A DNA stretch of 64,000 nt from Azorinus chamasolen (GCA_963576725.1 OY755244.1:79793620-79857619), one strand, 5' to 3'; positions 43,032 to 53,007 are shown, numbered from the stretch's first letter. The notes: a model not told the origin generated them from the letters alone. A program made the numbers and translations.

Positions 43032-43322
43032 CAGTTTGACTTCGATATCTCGAACATCAAGGGACCATACAGATTACTTCGAGATAATAGAGTTTCGAGA
43101 TATCCGATTTTCAAGCTGAACAATTAATCAAGTTCACAGCTTAATGCAGGTTTAAAGTAATGCTGAAAGCTCCTGCATTAAGCTATCGCATGTGTTTCTA
43201 GATATGCGTAGTGATACAGTTTTAGAACAATTCAGAACTGTAAATTTTGGAAGGACCGAACATTTACTTCGAGTTATCCCGAAGTTCGAGTTATCTGAGT
43301 TCGAGATATCGAAGTTCAACTG
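43032..43322 (+). mobile_element. TA-5 MITE lacking the right hairpin arm
   Basis: TA at 43030-43031 and 43323-43324. CAGTTTGACTTCGATATCTC to GATATCGAAGTTCAACTG. The core reads GCTGAAAGCTCC directly into TGCATTAAGC. Confidence 0.88.
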
Positions 43323-43357
43323 TACTTACTAACAAATAAATGTATTTACAAGCATTC

Positions 43358-43490
43358 AAATGCAGAATGATAGTAATTCAGATAACTCCTGTGGGTGCTT
43401 CTGTATAACTTTAATCCTGCATTAAGCTACTACATGCCTTTAAGATCCAAAATAAGACCTGTTTTAGTGGTCGCTTTGGGGGGGGGGGGT
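43358..43490. mobile_element. TA-family MITE, ends lost
   Basis: AATGCAGAATGATAGTAATT, hairpin AACTCCTGTGGGTGCTT, CCTGCATTAAGCTACTACAT, ending in a G-run. Confidence 0.55.
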
Positions 43491-43623
43491 GCTATACTAC
43501 GCATGTAATATACCAGGGGTACAAATAAGATGTGTTAACAATTCGCATGCTATAAAAATTATGTCAGCTAAAAATAATCCCTGTAATATTTCTTTTAAAA
43601 AACAACCTATCCAGTTGGCTTAA

Positions 43624-44003
43624 CCCTTTACTCAATAAATACGCAAAGTCTACGCCTTTGCAAATTTGCAATTGCTATCGTTTCTGTCAAGGCCAAAATA
43701 AATATTCTCGTGTTCATGTGTCATAATAACAATTAATTTAGTTCATAGTCATGAAATACAGTAAACCCCCGCTAATGCGACCACCACCAAAATGGGGCAT
43801 AATTCTGGGTGGCAGAGGCAGGTGGTAGCTTAATGCAGGACAAAAGTTATGCAGAAAGCTCCTATAGGAGCTTTCTGCATAACTTTCGTCCTGCATTAAG
43901 CCACCACCTGCTTCTAAATGGAGAAATGTTTATTCATTAAGTGGTCGTATTAGAGGGGTTCTGCTATAACTATCTGTTACATAAAGATGCATGGAGTAAA
44001 GGG
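43624..44003 (-). mobile_element. TTAA-1 MITE without hairpin, interrupted by TA-2
   Basis: TTAA at 43620-43623. CCCTTTACTCAATAAATACG; the hairpin is lost (CCTTTGCAAATTTGCAATTG). It is broken at TA 43757-43758 and resumes after the TA-2, ending TGCATGGAGTAAAGGG. Confidence 0.75.
43759..43965. mobile_element. TA-2 MITE nested in TTAA-1
   Basis: CAGTAAACCCCCGCTAATGC to GAGGGGTTCTGC; centre GCTCCTATAGGAGC at 43858-43871; perfect arms. Confidence 0.88.
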
Positions 44004-44011
44004 CTAATATT

Positions 44012-44100
44012 TTGAGAAGCTAGTGTCCTAGTGTCGAACAGTTTGGATCCTGATGAACCGCCGAGTTACTCGAGCCAAGATGTGCTTAGCATAAGAAGAG
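44012..44100. mobile_element. TTAA-6 core, right arm lost
   Basis: GTGTCGAACAGTTTGGATCC and GATGAACCGCCGAGTTACTC, after which the opposite arm is missing. Confidence 0.55.
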
Positions 44101-44104
44101 TTAA

Positions 44105-44351
44105 CCCTTTCCCTGATAAATATTCATAAAATTATAAGAAATAAATTACTTCATGGACATTAATAAGATTATTTTTATAATGGCATATGAACACAGGACA
44201 TTTTGCCTCAGACAGAAGCTATAGCATTAGATCTTTATTACACCATAAGCAAACAGAGCAGACCCTGATCAGACGGCTCATATAGGAGCCGTCTGATATG
44301 GGTATACTCTGTTTGCAGATGCGTCGAAATGCGCTTACATTAGGGAAAGGG
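44105..44351 (+). mobile_element. TTAA-1 MITE, complete
   Basis: TTAA at 44101-44104 and 44352-44355. CCCTTTCCCTGATAAATATT to ATTAGGGAAAGGG. Same subgroup as 17849-18092. Confidence 0.9.
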
Positions 44352-44422
44352 TTAATAAACAGCCGCTTTATTTCTCCACAAAGTCCAATTTACCAGCATC
44401 AGACTTAGTGGGGGAAAGGACG

Positions 44423-44476
44423 GAGTAAGTCTATCTAAGTAAGTAAGTAAGTAAGTAAGTGAGTAAGTGAGTAAGT
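44423..44476. repeat. AAGT microsatellite
   Basis: About ten AAGT/GAGT units. Confidence 0.9.
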
Positions 44477-44507
44477 GTTATCTAGAACACTGTATATGCA
44501 GAAGAGC

Positions 44508-44682
44508 ATGTAGTGAGCGACCATTCATTTATTAAACATATGGGTGCATACATACTGCAGGGAAGATGCAATGCAGAAAGCTCTTATTGGAGCTTTCTGC
44601 ATTACTTTTGACCTACATTAAACTACAACCTACCTTCCAGACCACTAATAACACTTTTTATGGTCGCTTAAAACAAGACCAA
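44508..44682. mobile_element. TA-3 MITE, ends lost
   Basis: GAGCGACCATTCATTTATT, CTGCAGGGAAGATGCAATGC, hairpin AAAGCTCTTATTGGAGCTTT, TTTATGGTCGCTTAAAAC. Confidence 0.65.
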
Positions 44683-44736
44683 TGGCCAATGCAACTATAA
44701 TGATAAACGTTGATTTAAGCCTTCTGTTTAATTTGA

Positions 44737-45142
44737 CCCCTTTACTTCATGAATAATCGTTTAAGAAATACTGATCATTATGAATATTAATTAGCTGTTT
44801 TTTTAATGATATATAATGCAAGAAGTTATGACCAATTGGCCATGACAGAAACTGTAGAATTAGGTTTACTTAATCATTTCATACTCTGCTAAAATAACCC
44901 ATTCCCTCATATTGACGGCTTTTGCCGCCTCTGCAAAAGTCACTTGTTGAAACCATTGTGATAAATAGAGCATTTGCTCATATAGGAGCAAATGCTCTAT
45001 TTATCATGATTGTTTCAAATTACAAAATTCTAAAATTTTCCTTTTCTCTAGTTAATGCTCCTTTTCGGTACATTTATTCAAAGAGACTGGATCTAAAGAT
45101 AGCATGTGAGGGAATGGGATAAGGTAGCGATGGAGTAAAGGG
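44737..45142 (+). mobile_element. TTAA-1 MITE interrupted by TTAA-3
   Basis: CCCCTTTACTTCATGAATAA to CATTTCATACTCTGC, then TTAA-3, then AGCGATGGAGTAAAGGG with TTAA 45143-45146. The hairpin is missing. Confidence 0.65.
44898..45118 (-). mobile_element. TTAA-3 MITE nested in TTAA-1
   Basis: CCCATTCCCTCATATTGACG to GAGGGAATGGG, flanked by AATAA and ATAA (decayed TTAA). Centre GCTCATATAGGAGC. Confidence 0.82.
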
Positions 45143-45146
45143 TTAA

Positions 45147-45538
45147 GGATATAATTTCAAAAGCCTAATTAATCGTAAAATGTGTCCACTATCAGGAAAC
45201 AAACATAAACAATATCTCATCAAGCGATAATACAATGTAGGGCAGGATCAGTATTTTAATTTTTTTGACAGGCCTGACAATAACTGATCAGATCATGTCA
45301 ATGACGATTGTGCACATATTCTGTACTTTAGGCGCTCCCCAGAAGCATAATTCATTGGTTTATCTCTTCTCTAACAAGAACAAAAGCATTTATTGCATAA
45401 CTGTAATAGGTCTCAACAGCGTATCGCTGGCTTCAGCACGTAGTCTGCTCTCGAATTCTTCACCGTCTGCTTTTCATATATCGTCTGCTGTCATTACATC
45501 GTCGGATTTTTATACATATTCTGTTTTCTTTTTATATA
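45147..45538. other. Unclassified; scattered CGTCTGCT words
   Basis: TCGTCTGCTT or close variants recur near 45465-45495, and after the TA-4 near 45760 and 45820. This may be a decayed short repeat. No coding frame supported. Confidence 0.35.
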
Positions 45539-45540
45539 TA

Positions 45541-45727
45541 CAGTAAACCCCCTCTAAACCGGACGTTAAATTTACAATAAATATCGGTATTGGAGACAGG
45601 TGGCAGCTTAGTGCAGGATGAAAGCAATGCGCTTTCTGCATGGCTTTCACCCTGCGTTAAGCAGCCACCTGCATAAAAATAACTAAATTAGTGTCTACTG
45701 GAATTCCGGTTTAAAGAAGTTTCACTG
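45541..45727. mobile_element. TA-4 MITE, complete
   Basis: TA at 45539-45540 and 45728-45729. CAGTAAACCCCCTCTAAACC to AAAGAAGTTTCACTG. The core is shortened (GAAAGCAATGCGCTTTC). Confidence 0.9.
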
Positions 45728-45969
45728 TATCATCTGGTTTTCTTTATACTTCATATATTTATATCGTCTGCTTTCATAGCATTTGCGCTTTTAAAAGTAA
45801 TTTGCTTTTTGTATACCGTCTGCTTTCGAATTTGAATTTTTAAATTTGATCTTTCGATCAATATAACATTGTGATTTAGATAATTATACTGTGTAATTTC
45901 GATTTATATACGAGATAATGTTATATAGAAATAATTACTGCTCAAATTATGATCTGGTGAAATATGTCC

Positions 45970-46144
45970 AGAGGTCCAGATAGAATGTGCAAATTTAAGC
46001 ATTTTCAAGAATAACTCCTTTATTTCTCCATCAAAGCTCCTATAGGGGCGTTCTGTTTTACTTTCACCTTGCTTTAAGCAGCCACTTGCCCTAAATACCA
46101 ACTAATTAACACAATTTAGTGGTCGTTATAGAGAGGTTTTACTG
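45970..46144. mobile_element. Chimeric MITE: HP-1 left part joined to TA-1 right half
   Basis: CAGAGGTCCAGATAGAATG to TTTATTTCTCCATCAAA is HP-1. From GCTCCTATAGGGGC onward it is TA-1 through GAGAGGTTTTACTG, TA 46145-46146. The join lies at the TA-1 hairpin centre. Confidence 0.8.
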
Positions 46145-46165
46145 TACTCGGTTCCTCATCTGGGT

Positions 46166-46340
46166 CCATGCTTATAAAGCTTTTTAGTTGAGTCTAGGTT
46201 CGTTCTCAAGCTTTTGATTGGTCAGATTTGAGTTTTCAAGCTTTTGATTGGTCAGATTTGAGCCAAAGGCTCAAATATGACCAATCAATAAATTGAGAAC
46301 GAAATCAGACTCAACTAAAAGTTTTATAAGCATGGACCCA
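46166..46340. repeat. HP-2 hairpin element
   Basis: GGGTCCATGCTTATAAA at the left is mirrored by GCATGGACCC at the right. Inside are a duplicated CAAGCTTTTGATTGGTCAGA and the inverse CAAATATGACCAATCAATAA. ATTGG/CCAAT motifs sit in both arms. TTAA-6-like core pieces lie on both outer sides. Confidence 0.75.
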
Positions 46341-46395
46341 GGACCAAAACTGTTTGACACCCTTATTGCGTATTTGACATGTAAAAGTGAACTAA

Positions 46396-46592
46396 GCCTT
46401 TCAGTGCGGGGAACCAGCCACTAATATCCTTTGCAAACAATGTATACCCAGACGAGATTATTCCTAAAGGTCTCTTCAGCCTGCACTGTTTACTATGTTA
46501 TATTTTTTTTTACAATATCCATGTATGTTCATGGTAAGGTTAATCTGTTTGAGTTTTGGAATAGTCCATTTGAAAATTCAGCGTTGAAAGGG
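46396..46592 (-). mobile_element. TTAA-9 MITE
   Basis: TTAA at 46593-46596, right end TTCAGCGTTGAAAGGG. The core (TATACCCAGACGAGATTATT with GGTCTCTTCAGCCTGCAC) is diverged. Matches the inverse of 60723-60927 over the distal 50 bp. Confidence 0.65.
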
Positions 46593-46656
46593 TTAAAAAA
46601 ATATCGAAGGAAATTCGCCCAGCAAGGTAAGGGTTGATGTCCATCCTTTATTTTAA

Positions 46657-46785
46657 CGCTTTTCTCCATGAATATTCATGTAAGAAATAATGACATCATG
46701 AATATTAATTAGTTTAATTGTTAATATAACTCATGGACACATGTATGTTTGTAAATGCGTGACTAATCGTTAATATGAAGTAATA
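46657..46785 (+). mobile_element. TTAA-1 MITE without hairpin
   Basis: TTAA at 46653-46656, CTCCATGAATATTCATGTAA, CATGGACACATGTATG joined to TTTGTAAATGCGTGAC. A separate decayed TTAA-1 core is at 46805-46875. Confidence 0.65.
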
Positions 46786-46913
46786 ATTCTAATTAAACTG
46801 ACTCAGTAGTAAACGACGTAGATCAAACGGCTCCTTCATGATCTGTTTGATCTTGGTCTGCACTCTCTGCCTTTGTCTGTTGGAATGCTTAGGATGATTA
46901 GGTTATACATCTA

Positions 46914-47118
46914 CAGTAAACCCCCGCCAATGCGACCACCTGAAATAAGTATAATTATGGGTGCTAGATGCAGGTGGTAGCTTAATGCAGGACAAAAGTA
47001 ATGCAGAAAGCTCCTCTAGGAGCTTTCTGCATTACTTTTGCCCTGCATTAAGCAACCATCTGCTTATGCAGACACCCATGTATGTTCATTAAGTGATCGC
47101 ACTAGAGGGGTTATACTG
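46914..47118. mobile_element. TA-2 MITE, complete
   Basis: TA at 46912-46913 and 47119-47120. CAGTAAACCCCCGCCAATGC to GAGGGGTTATACTG; hairpin centre GCTCCTCTAGGAGC. Confidence 0.92.
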
Positions 47119-47183
47119 TATTATTAAACCATGCATATAATACACGTAATGGGTTACCTCAAATTTCATTCACAAAATTACTA

Positions 47184-47370
47184 CAGTAAGCACTCCCTGT
47201 TAAGGCCACCTAAAACAATTCTTATTCTTGGAGAGGGTTAAGACATGTGAGAGCTTAATGCAGGGCGACAGGAGCTTTCTGCATTACTTACGACATACAT
47301 TAAATAAAAACAAGCTGTTAAAGACTTCCATATTTATTTATTAAATGGTCGCTATAGAGATGTTCTTCCG
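47184..47370. mobile_element. TA-3-like MITE lacking the left hairpin arm
   Basis: TA at 47182-47183 and 47371-47372. CAGTAAGCACTCCCTGTTAA to AGAGATGTTCTTCCG. GCAGGGCGA joins CAGGAGCTTTCTGC at the centre. A short TTCATGG repeat follows at 47475-47498. Confidence 0.75.
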
Positions 47371-47559
47371 TATATTCTCTAACCACATAATGATCAACGA
47401 TGACATTTACCGAAGTCAAAGACTGAACATTTTCTCTGTGTTTTGTGGCCTTTTTCTAAACCCTTAGTCAAATGGTTCATGGTTCATGGTTCATGGTCCA
47501 CGACACGTGCGATGTACTTGTTAATCTCTTGGGAATTAATCATCTTTAAGAATCTGTTA

Positions 47560-47775
47560 GTATGTGCATATTTTAATCTTTATCCAGCTATTCGCGACCT
47601 GGCTCGCATTTGCAAACAGCTTGGATCCAGATGAGACGTCGAGTAACTCGGCGTCTCATCAGGATCCAAGCTGTTTGACACTCGGTCAATGGTTTCTCAA
47701 AAGTTTGATGAAATTTGTAATAGTCAAAACTGCACCAGATCTAAATTTGAACAGAAATTTATTTAAACAGAACTA
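47560..47775 (+). mobile_element. TTAA-6 MITE
   Basis: Perfect core CAGCTTGGATCCAGATGAGA to the opposite arm, then GACACTCGGTCAATGGTTTC. The outer ends are approximate. Confidence 0.68.
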
Positions 47776-47777
47776 CA

Positions 47778-48030
47778 TGTACAGCTAAAGGTGCGTATTT
47801 AAATACTAAAATCGTCATTTCACCACCAAACCCTTTACTATGAACACTCTTTAGAATCGTCTCTTTCGGGTGATTCTAAAGAGTGGGAACATTATAGGAG
47901 CAAATGCTCAATTTATCACAATGGTTTCAAACTACAAATTTCTAAAATTTTACTTTTCTCTAGCAAATGATCCTTTTGGGTAGATTCATTCAAAGAAGTT
48001 GGGTCTAAAAATAGCCTATGGAGGAAAGGG
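47778..48030 (+). mobile_element. Chimeric MITE: HP-1 joined to TTAA-3 right half
   Basis: 47778-47892 is HP-1 including its hairpin (CGTCTCTTTCGGGTG). At GGAACAT it joins TATAGGAGCAAATGCTC, the centre of TTAA-3, which runs to GAGGAAAGGG, TTAA 48031-48034. Confidence 0.8.
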
Positions 48031-48047
48031 TTAAATATGCGCTCACA

Positions 48048-48195
48048 TACACAAACAGCGAGGCCGAGTTACTCGGTGTCTAATCAGGATCAAAACTGTT
48101 TGTCATTCTGGTAGTGCTTTTCTAACAAAATTGGTGGGAATTAAAACAGACGACAAGATTTGCAGACGTCATAATTTAGCAGTGAATTGTAATGC
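48048..48195 (+). mobile_element. TTAA-6/7 MITE, partial
   Basis: GAGGCCGAGTTACTCGGTGT with TAATCAGGATCAAAACTG, then CAGACGACAAGATTTGC and TTAGCAGTGAATTG. Confidence 0.55.
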
Positions 48196-48895
48196 AAACC
48201 AAGATTTGCCTGTCTGCACCAGTGTCTGCTGCCAGCGGTTATATCTTACATAAAGCTGGAACCGCATTACAGCGGCTCTGCGGTGACGAGAAATGCAGTT
48301 TAATTGTTAGTATTTTATGTAAACAAACTTAAGACAGGTGACTATTGCCTATACGGAAGGTATATTTTACATTTAAACTGTAAACCCGATGATCTAAGAA
48401 TGAGAAATCGCACTCAAAACAAAATAATAACAGGTAGTTGTCATCGAACTGTCTTACCAGTTATTTACAATGCATCATACCCTCACCATCAAGTTATGCA
48501 TTGGCAGCCTCCATAAAAATAGTTTTATAACAATTGTCTGAGTCATGAGAAGTTCACTGTTACGAATCGGTACAGAATATATACATATCTTTGCAAGGAC
48601 GAAAGCTGAAACCGTAACACATGGTGTAAACAGTCTTTACTCAGACTTTGAAGGGGGTGTACACTATTGTTATCCACTGACTTGAGTCGCTTCAGTGTGG
48701 TGCATACTATCCGAACGTAGTAAATACCATGAGTCGACAGATTTTTCGGCATTCTGTTGAAATGATGCATATCGGGAAGTTCGCTCGTGGTTGATGTTTT
48801 GTTAACCAAATTACTCTTAGTATCCAAGCACTCCTGTCTGTCCTCCTCTATCTGTTGGTAAAGCTGAATTATTCAATTTGCCACCAATTTGGTGA
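48196..48895. other. No recognisable feature
   Basis: About 0.7 kb. A minus-strand frame of 94 codons and a plus frame of 70 codons show no domain. Confidence 0.45.
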
Positions 48896-48897
48896 TT

Positions 48898-48990
48898 TGA
48901 AATTAGGTTGAAAGCGTAGCAAATAGTGCAGACCCTGATCAAACGGCTCCCTTAGGGAGCCGTTTGATCTGGGTCTACACTATTTGCCTA
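48898..48990. mobile_element. Isolated MITE hairpin core
   Basis: GCAAATAGTGCAGACCCTGA, centre CTCCCTTAGGGAG, and opposite arm with TGATCTGGGTCTACACT. The same fixed T/A asymmetry as the TTAA families, but outer ends of no family I recognise. Confidence 0.65.
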
Positions 48991-49229
48991 AGTTCATCTT
49001 TTCGAATACTTAGGGTAGTTAGGGTATGCTCTTTATTAACCTTTTCGATAACCTAGTACGAGTCAGCTGTTTAATTAACAGATTATACACTATTTGTTTT
49101 ATTTACCTTTGATTTGTCGGAAGTCTTGGTGTACACCGCTTTGAATCGGAATAAGTGGAAGAATTAGTTGACATCTGATCTGGGATAAAATTGTTCCTAA
49201 ATATGATTTATATCCTTTTACAAAAGCTT

Positions 49230-49430
49230 TGATCCTTTTCGTGCTAAGAGTGGTCTGTCAAGCAATTGCAAACCGCAAGGACCCAGATGAGACACCGAAT
49301 AACTCGAGGTATCATCAGGATACAAGCTGTGTGGAACCAGGTCAATAGTTTTGTAAAAGCTTGAATGAATCGGAGGAAGATAGACTTTGTTCCAGATCAC
49401 AGTTTGGGCGGTCATGTTTATTTGCAGCTC
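49230..49430 (+). mobile_element. TTAA-6 MITE, decayed
   Basis: GCAAGGACCCAGATGAGACA, core tip partly lost, CATCAGGATACAAGCTG, and GTCAATAGTTTTGTAAAAGC. Confidence 0.6.
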
Positions 49431-49442
49431 GATAATGTTTAA

Positions 49443-49675
49443 CCCTTTCCCTCGTGTATACGCATTTTCACGCATTTGCAAACAGAGTAGACCCAGATCA
49501 GACGGCTCCTATAGGGGCCGTCTGATCAGGGTCTGCTCTGTTTTCTTTTAACATGATATAGATCTGATTCTAAGTTTTTGTCAAAACAAACACTTCGCTT
49601 GAAAAGTTTACAGTATAAAAATTGGACAAATAAATATTCATGCTGTCATTATTTTTTTACATGAATAATGAAAGG
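49443..49675 (-). mobile_element. TTAA-1 MITE, complete
   Basis: CCCTTTCCCTCGTGTATACG to ATGAATAATGAAAGG between TTTAA flanks. Both arms complete, centre CTCCTATAGGGG. Confidence 0.85.
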
Positions 49676-49679
49676 TTTA

Positions 49680-50345
49680 ACACAGAAGAGAACAATTTGT
49701 TGTGGTTTAACTAGGGAGGTCGAACACGCAAGCGTACTGTCCTCGCGTGGAAAGTTATTATACTTACCATTCTTCTGTCAGTGCAATCATTCATAATGTA
49801 CAGCGGAAATGACGTTCCTTCATTCACAAACTGTCAATCAAGGTGTAGGTGGCGGGTGGGGGGCTTATGAGTAGAATACCATCTGGCTAATGTATCAGTT
49901 TTAATGTTTTGACCACAAACTGTCGGTGCAATCGCGGTGACGAAGAGCTTCTCCGAGCTCGCTCTTGTCTCAATCGACTAGCTCTGTAAAAACACATGAG
50001 TACGCACATATATATGATTGGTGTTACTTATCTTTTTTTTTCTTTTAGCATCTCGCTGGTTATCAAGTGCAAATTTATTATAACCCCCCACTATCACCCT
50101 TTCGGAAACTAACACCTGTGATCCATGCAGGTGCTATGTGAGCAACAATGCCAATTGGAAAATAATTAATATTGTTGCAAAATTTATATATTTGTAATCA
50201 TGCATTGTAAAGCCTAACACATGTTATGAATGTACTACAAGGCTGGTGCTACGTGCAAACTGGCACAAGAATATAAACATGGTTTTGGAAACGGTATACC
50301 AAGTTTCAGCGCGTCTACACTATTTTAGAAATCGTAGATATATTT
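49680..50345. other. No recognisable feature
   Basis: No repeat family or coding frame supported. Short T-run near 50033-50044. Confidence 0.45.
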
Positions 50346-50349
50346 TTAG

Positions 50350-50590
50350 CCCTTCACTCCATGAATATTCATATGATAAATGACGACATCATGAATAATA
50401 AATAATTAGATTAATTTTCATTATAACACATGAAAACGGGAATTTTCGGTGATGGCAGAAACTTTAGAATAGTATACATTATTTCATAAACAAACAGAGC
50501 AGACTCTGATCAGACGGGTCCTACAGGGGCCGTTTGATCTGGGTCTACTCGGTTTGCAAAGGCATATGAAGGGGTATTTTTGGAATAAAA
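50350..50590 (+). mobile_element. TTAA-1 MITE
   Basis: CCCTTCACTCCATGAATATT to GGTATTTTTGGAATAAAA between TTTAG and TTTTAA. Centre CCTACAGGGGCC. Confidence 0.82.
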
Positions 50591-50809
50591 TTTTAAAATG
50601 TTCTAACTTCATTTTTGTGAAAATGTGTGATATATGCATGTATATCACTGGGATCGTCTAGTCTTACTGTATTCAATATCCAATGTCATTTTTTACCCCT
50701 GATCTCAGATCTGGTTTCTCAGTACTAAATCGTTGCCGACTACTTGTTACAACTATACTACTCTAGCTGATGGATGCAATAGATATAATTATATTACTAT
50801 ACTCCTTAA

Positions 50810-50981
50810 CTCTCCATCGCCAATGTCGCCGAACTGTAACACGACAAACAGTATAGTCCCATACCAGATGTCGCCTTTTTCAAGGCAGCGTCTGATCAGG
50901 AACATCACCATCTGTCTCAACTTCTTGTTTTTTCTTTGAATGTTGAATTTATTTGTCTAAATTCTTTTTTACGGAAACGTT
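50810..50981 (-). mobile_element. TTAA-4 MITE
   Basis: TTAA at 50806-50809 and 50982-50985. CTCTCCATCGCCAATGTCGC; core CAGATGTCGCCTTTTTC with GGCAGCGTCTGATCAGG. The distal part is truncated (ends TTTACGGAAACG). Confidence 0.8.
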
Positions 50982-50985
50982 TTAA

Positions 50986-51228
50986 CTAATCCATCGCCAA
51001 TGTTGCCCAAATGAACCATGTCAAACAGCGTAGTCCCAGATAAGACGCGTTGTTCAGGGCGGCGTCAAATCAGGGGCGCAACTGTTTGTCTCAAACTCTA
51101 TACTAGTTCTATGTCTGTGGGTTTATTCCATTGAAAGTTGCATTTATTTATCTGAAATATTCTTTTTACCGAAACATTTTGACAAAATCGGGTTGTAGAC
51201 GACTATTATAAATGTGCTACCGAATAAG
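50986..51228 (-). mobile_element. TTAA-4 MITE, adjacent copy
   Basis: Shares TTAA 50982-50985 with the previous copy and TTAA 51229-51232 with the next element. CTAATCCATCGCCAATGTTG to GTGCTACCGAATAAG. Confidence 0.82.
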
Positions 51229-51232
51229 TTAA

Positions 51233-51324
51233 CCCATTCTCTCATATTTACGCCTTTTGAAACCCCTGTAAAAGTTACTTTTTGAAACCATTGTGATAAA
51301 TGAGCATTTGTTCCCATGGAGCCG
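51233..51324 (-). mobile_element. TTAA-3 half ending at the hairpin centre
   Basis: CCCATTCTCTCATATTTACG to GAGCATTTGTTCCCATGGAG. It stops at the symmetry centre. Confidence 0.8.
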
Positions 51325-51364
51325 CCGTTCCAACTAATCAAATCTAGCATATATATCACCACTA

Positions 51365-51563
51365 CAGCAGAACCTGTCTAAGCAGCCATCAAAAAGAGGT
51401 CTAATTATGGGTCTGTAAGGCAGGTGGTAGCTTAATGCAGGTTAAAAGTAGCGCAGAGATCTCGTATAGGAGCTTTCTGTGTTACTTTTGCCATTTTTAA
51501 ACAATCACATGCCTTTTAAGACTCCTTCAATAAACGAATGGCCGCTTAGAATAGGTTATACAG
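51365..51563. mobile_element. TA-3 MITE
   Basis: TA at 51363-51364, CAGCAGAACCTGTCTAAGCA to AATAGGTTATACAG. The hairpin is slightly decayed around CTCGTATAGGAGC. Confidence 0.82.
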
Positions 51564-51649
51564 TAAAACATTTAAAAATACATTTGTCAGTGAAACAGTG
51601 AAATTTCGCTTATCCGAACACTAAAGCAAGTACCTTTAGTGTGTTTTAA

Positions 51650-51887
51650 CCCTTTCGGCGCCAAATTTCTAATTGTCGTCTGCAATCCAATTTTGCTAAA
51701 TTATTCGGTAAAATAAGGAAATAAGTTAAATAAATGCATATTTCAAAGGAATAAAGCACATCTAAAGAAATAGAGTTTGAGACAAAAAGTGAAGTCCCTG
51801 ATCAGACGCCGCCTTGAAAAGGCGGCGTCTGATCTAGGACTGCACTATTTGTCGTGGTGCATTTTTGCAACATTGGCGGTGAGAGGG
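51650..51887 (+). mobile_element. TTAA-4 MITE, complete
   Basis: TTAA at 51646-51649, TTAG at the right. CCCTTTCGGCGCCAAATTTC to GGCGGTGAGAGGG. Core GACGCCGCCTTGAAAAGGCG intact. Confidence 0.9.
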
Positions 51888-51892
51888 TTAGG

Positions 51893-52215
51893 GCAGGTGG
51901 CAGCTTCACACTTTACCTGTTGAATATTCATGAAAGAAATATTTCCATCATTAATACTAATTAGAGTTTTTTATAATTGTCCATGAATACAGAACCTTTT
52001 TGGCCCAGGTAGAAGCTGTACAACCAGATATATATTATACCATAAGCAAATAGAGCAGACTCTGATCAGACGGTTCCTATATGAGCCGTCTGACCTTGGT
52101 CTTCTCTGTTTGCAAATGCGTGAACAATCGCTTATATGGTTAATACAGGATGAAGGTCGTCCAGAAATCTCATCTGGCAAATTTCTAAATGATTTTCACC
52201 CTAAATTAAACAGAA
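51893..52215. mobile_element. TA-4 fragment split by TTAA-1
   Basis: GGCAGGTGGCAGCTT at the left and TTAATACAGGATGAAGGTCG at the right rejoin to the TA-4 module CAGCTTAATGCAGGATGAAA when the TTAA-1 is removed. The rest of TA-4 is decayed. Confidence 0.65.
51912..52136 (+). mobile_element. TTAA-1 MITE nested in a TA-4 module
   Basis: ACCTGTTGAATATTCATGAA to CAATCGCTTATATGG, TTAA at the right; both arms present with centre TTCCTATATGAG. Confidence 0.78.
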
Positions 52216-52416
52216 AATTGTCTACATATATAGTTCTTAATTCTTATTTACTGTACTTTGGATCAGCGAAGTTTTACTTTACATAAAATCAGTAATCACT
52301 AATTAGATAGGGCAATGATCAAACAAAAAATAAATGTTTCACAGACATTTGAAACTTTGATGTTGACATTCTACAAAACACCCCAATGGCACTTTGGGTG
52401 TTATAAGAATACCTCT

Positions 52417-52820
52417 TTAATATTGTCGTCTGCAAAATTTGTCGTCTGTAATAATTTTCGCTTATTTACTCCCCCACCCCTTCTCGTTTTCTTTCGAAAA
52501 CATTACCACAGTAACAAACAGGTACGATCCTGATGAGACGTCGAGTTACTCGGCGTCTCGGCTTGACCCAAACTGTTTATACAGGTACAGTAAAACCGCT
52601 CTATAACGGCCACTTAATTACATCAAGTATTTTGTGTTAAAGGCAGTAGGCTGCTTAAAGCAAGGTGAAAGTAAAACAGAATGCTCCTATAGGAGCATTC
52701 TGTTTTACTTTCACCTTGCTTTAAGCTGCCACCTGCCTTAAATATCAACTAATGAACACAATTTAGTGGCCGTTATAGAGAGGTTCTACTGTATTCACAT
52801 ATACGACATTAGCAACGATG
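52417..52820 (+). mobile_element. TTAA-7 MITE interrupted by TA-1
   Basis: ATTGTCGTCTGCAAAATTTG, core GATCCTGATGAGACGTCGAG, CCCAAACTGTTTATACAGG, then TA-1, then TACGACATTAGCAACGATGG, which is the TTAA-7 right end. Confidence 0.72.
52588..52792. mobile_element. TA-1 MITE nested in TTAA-7
   Basis: TA at 52586-52587 and 52793-52794. CAGTAAAACCGCTCTATAAC to GAGAGGTTCTACTG; hairpin with CTCCTATAGGAG. Confidence 0.92.
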
Positions 52821-53007
52821 GAGAACAAGCGCCACACTATTTGAGAGTCACTTGTCCACCATGTCAGATTTACCGAAAAATATTAACACTACTAATTAAT
52901 TATTTATCTTACATGTAAGCAACAAGTAAGTTAGTTTTACACAATTAAATAAATTGAATATAGGAAGCACATATGTTTAATGATGCACAGATGAAACTGG
53001 AAAAGAA

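Noticed and set aside
49700..49790. snRNA-like ATACTTACC
   Set aside because: A short match only. No further U1 sequence or structure follows.
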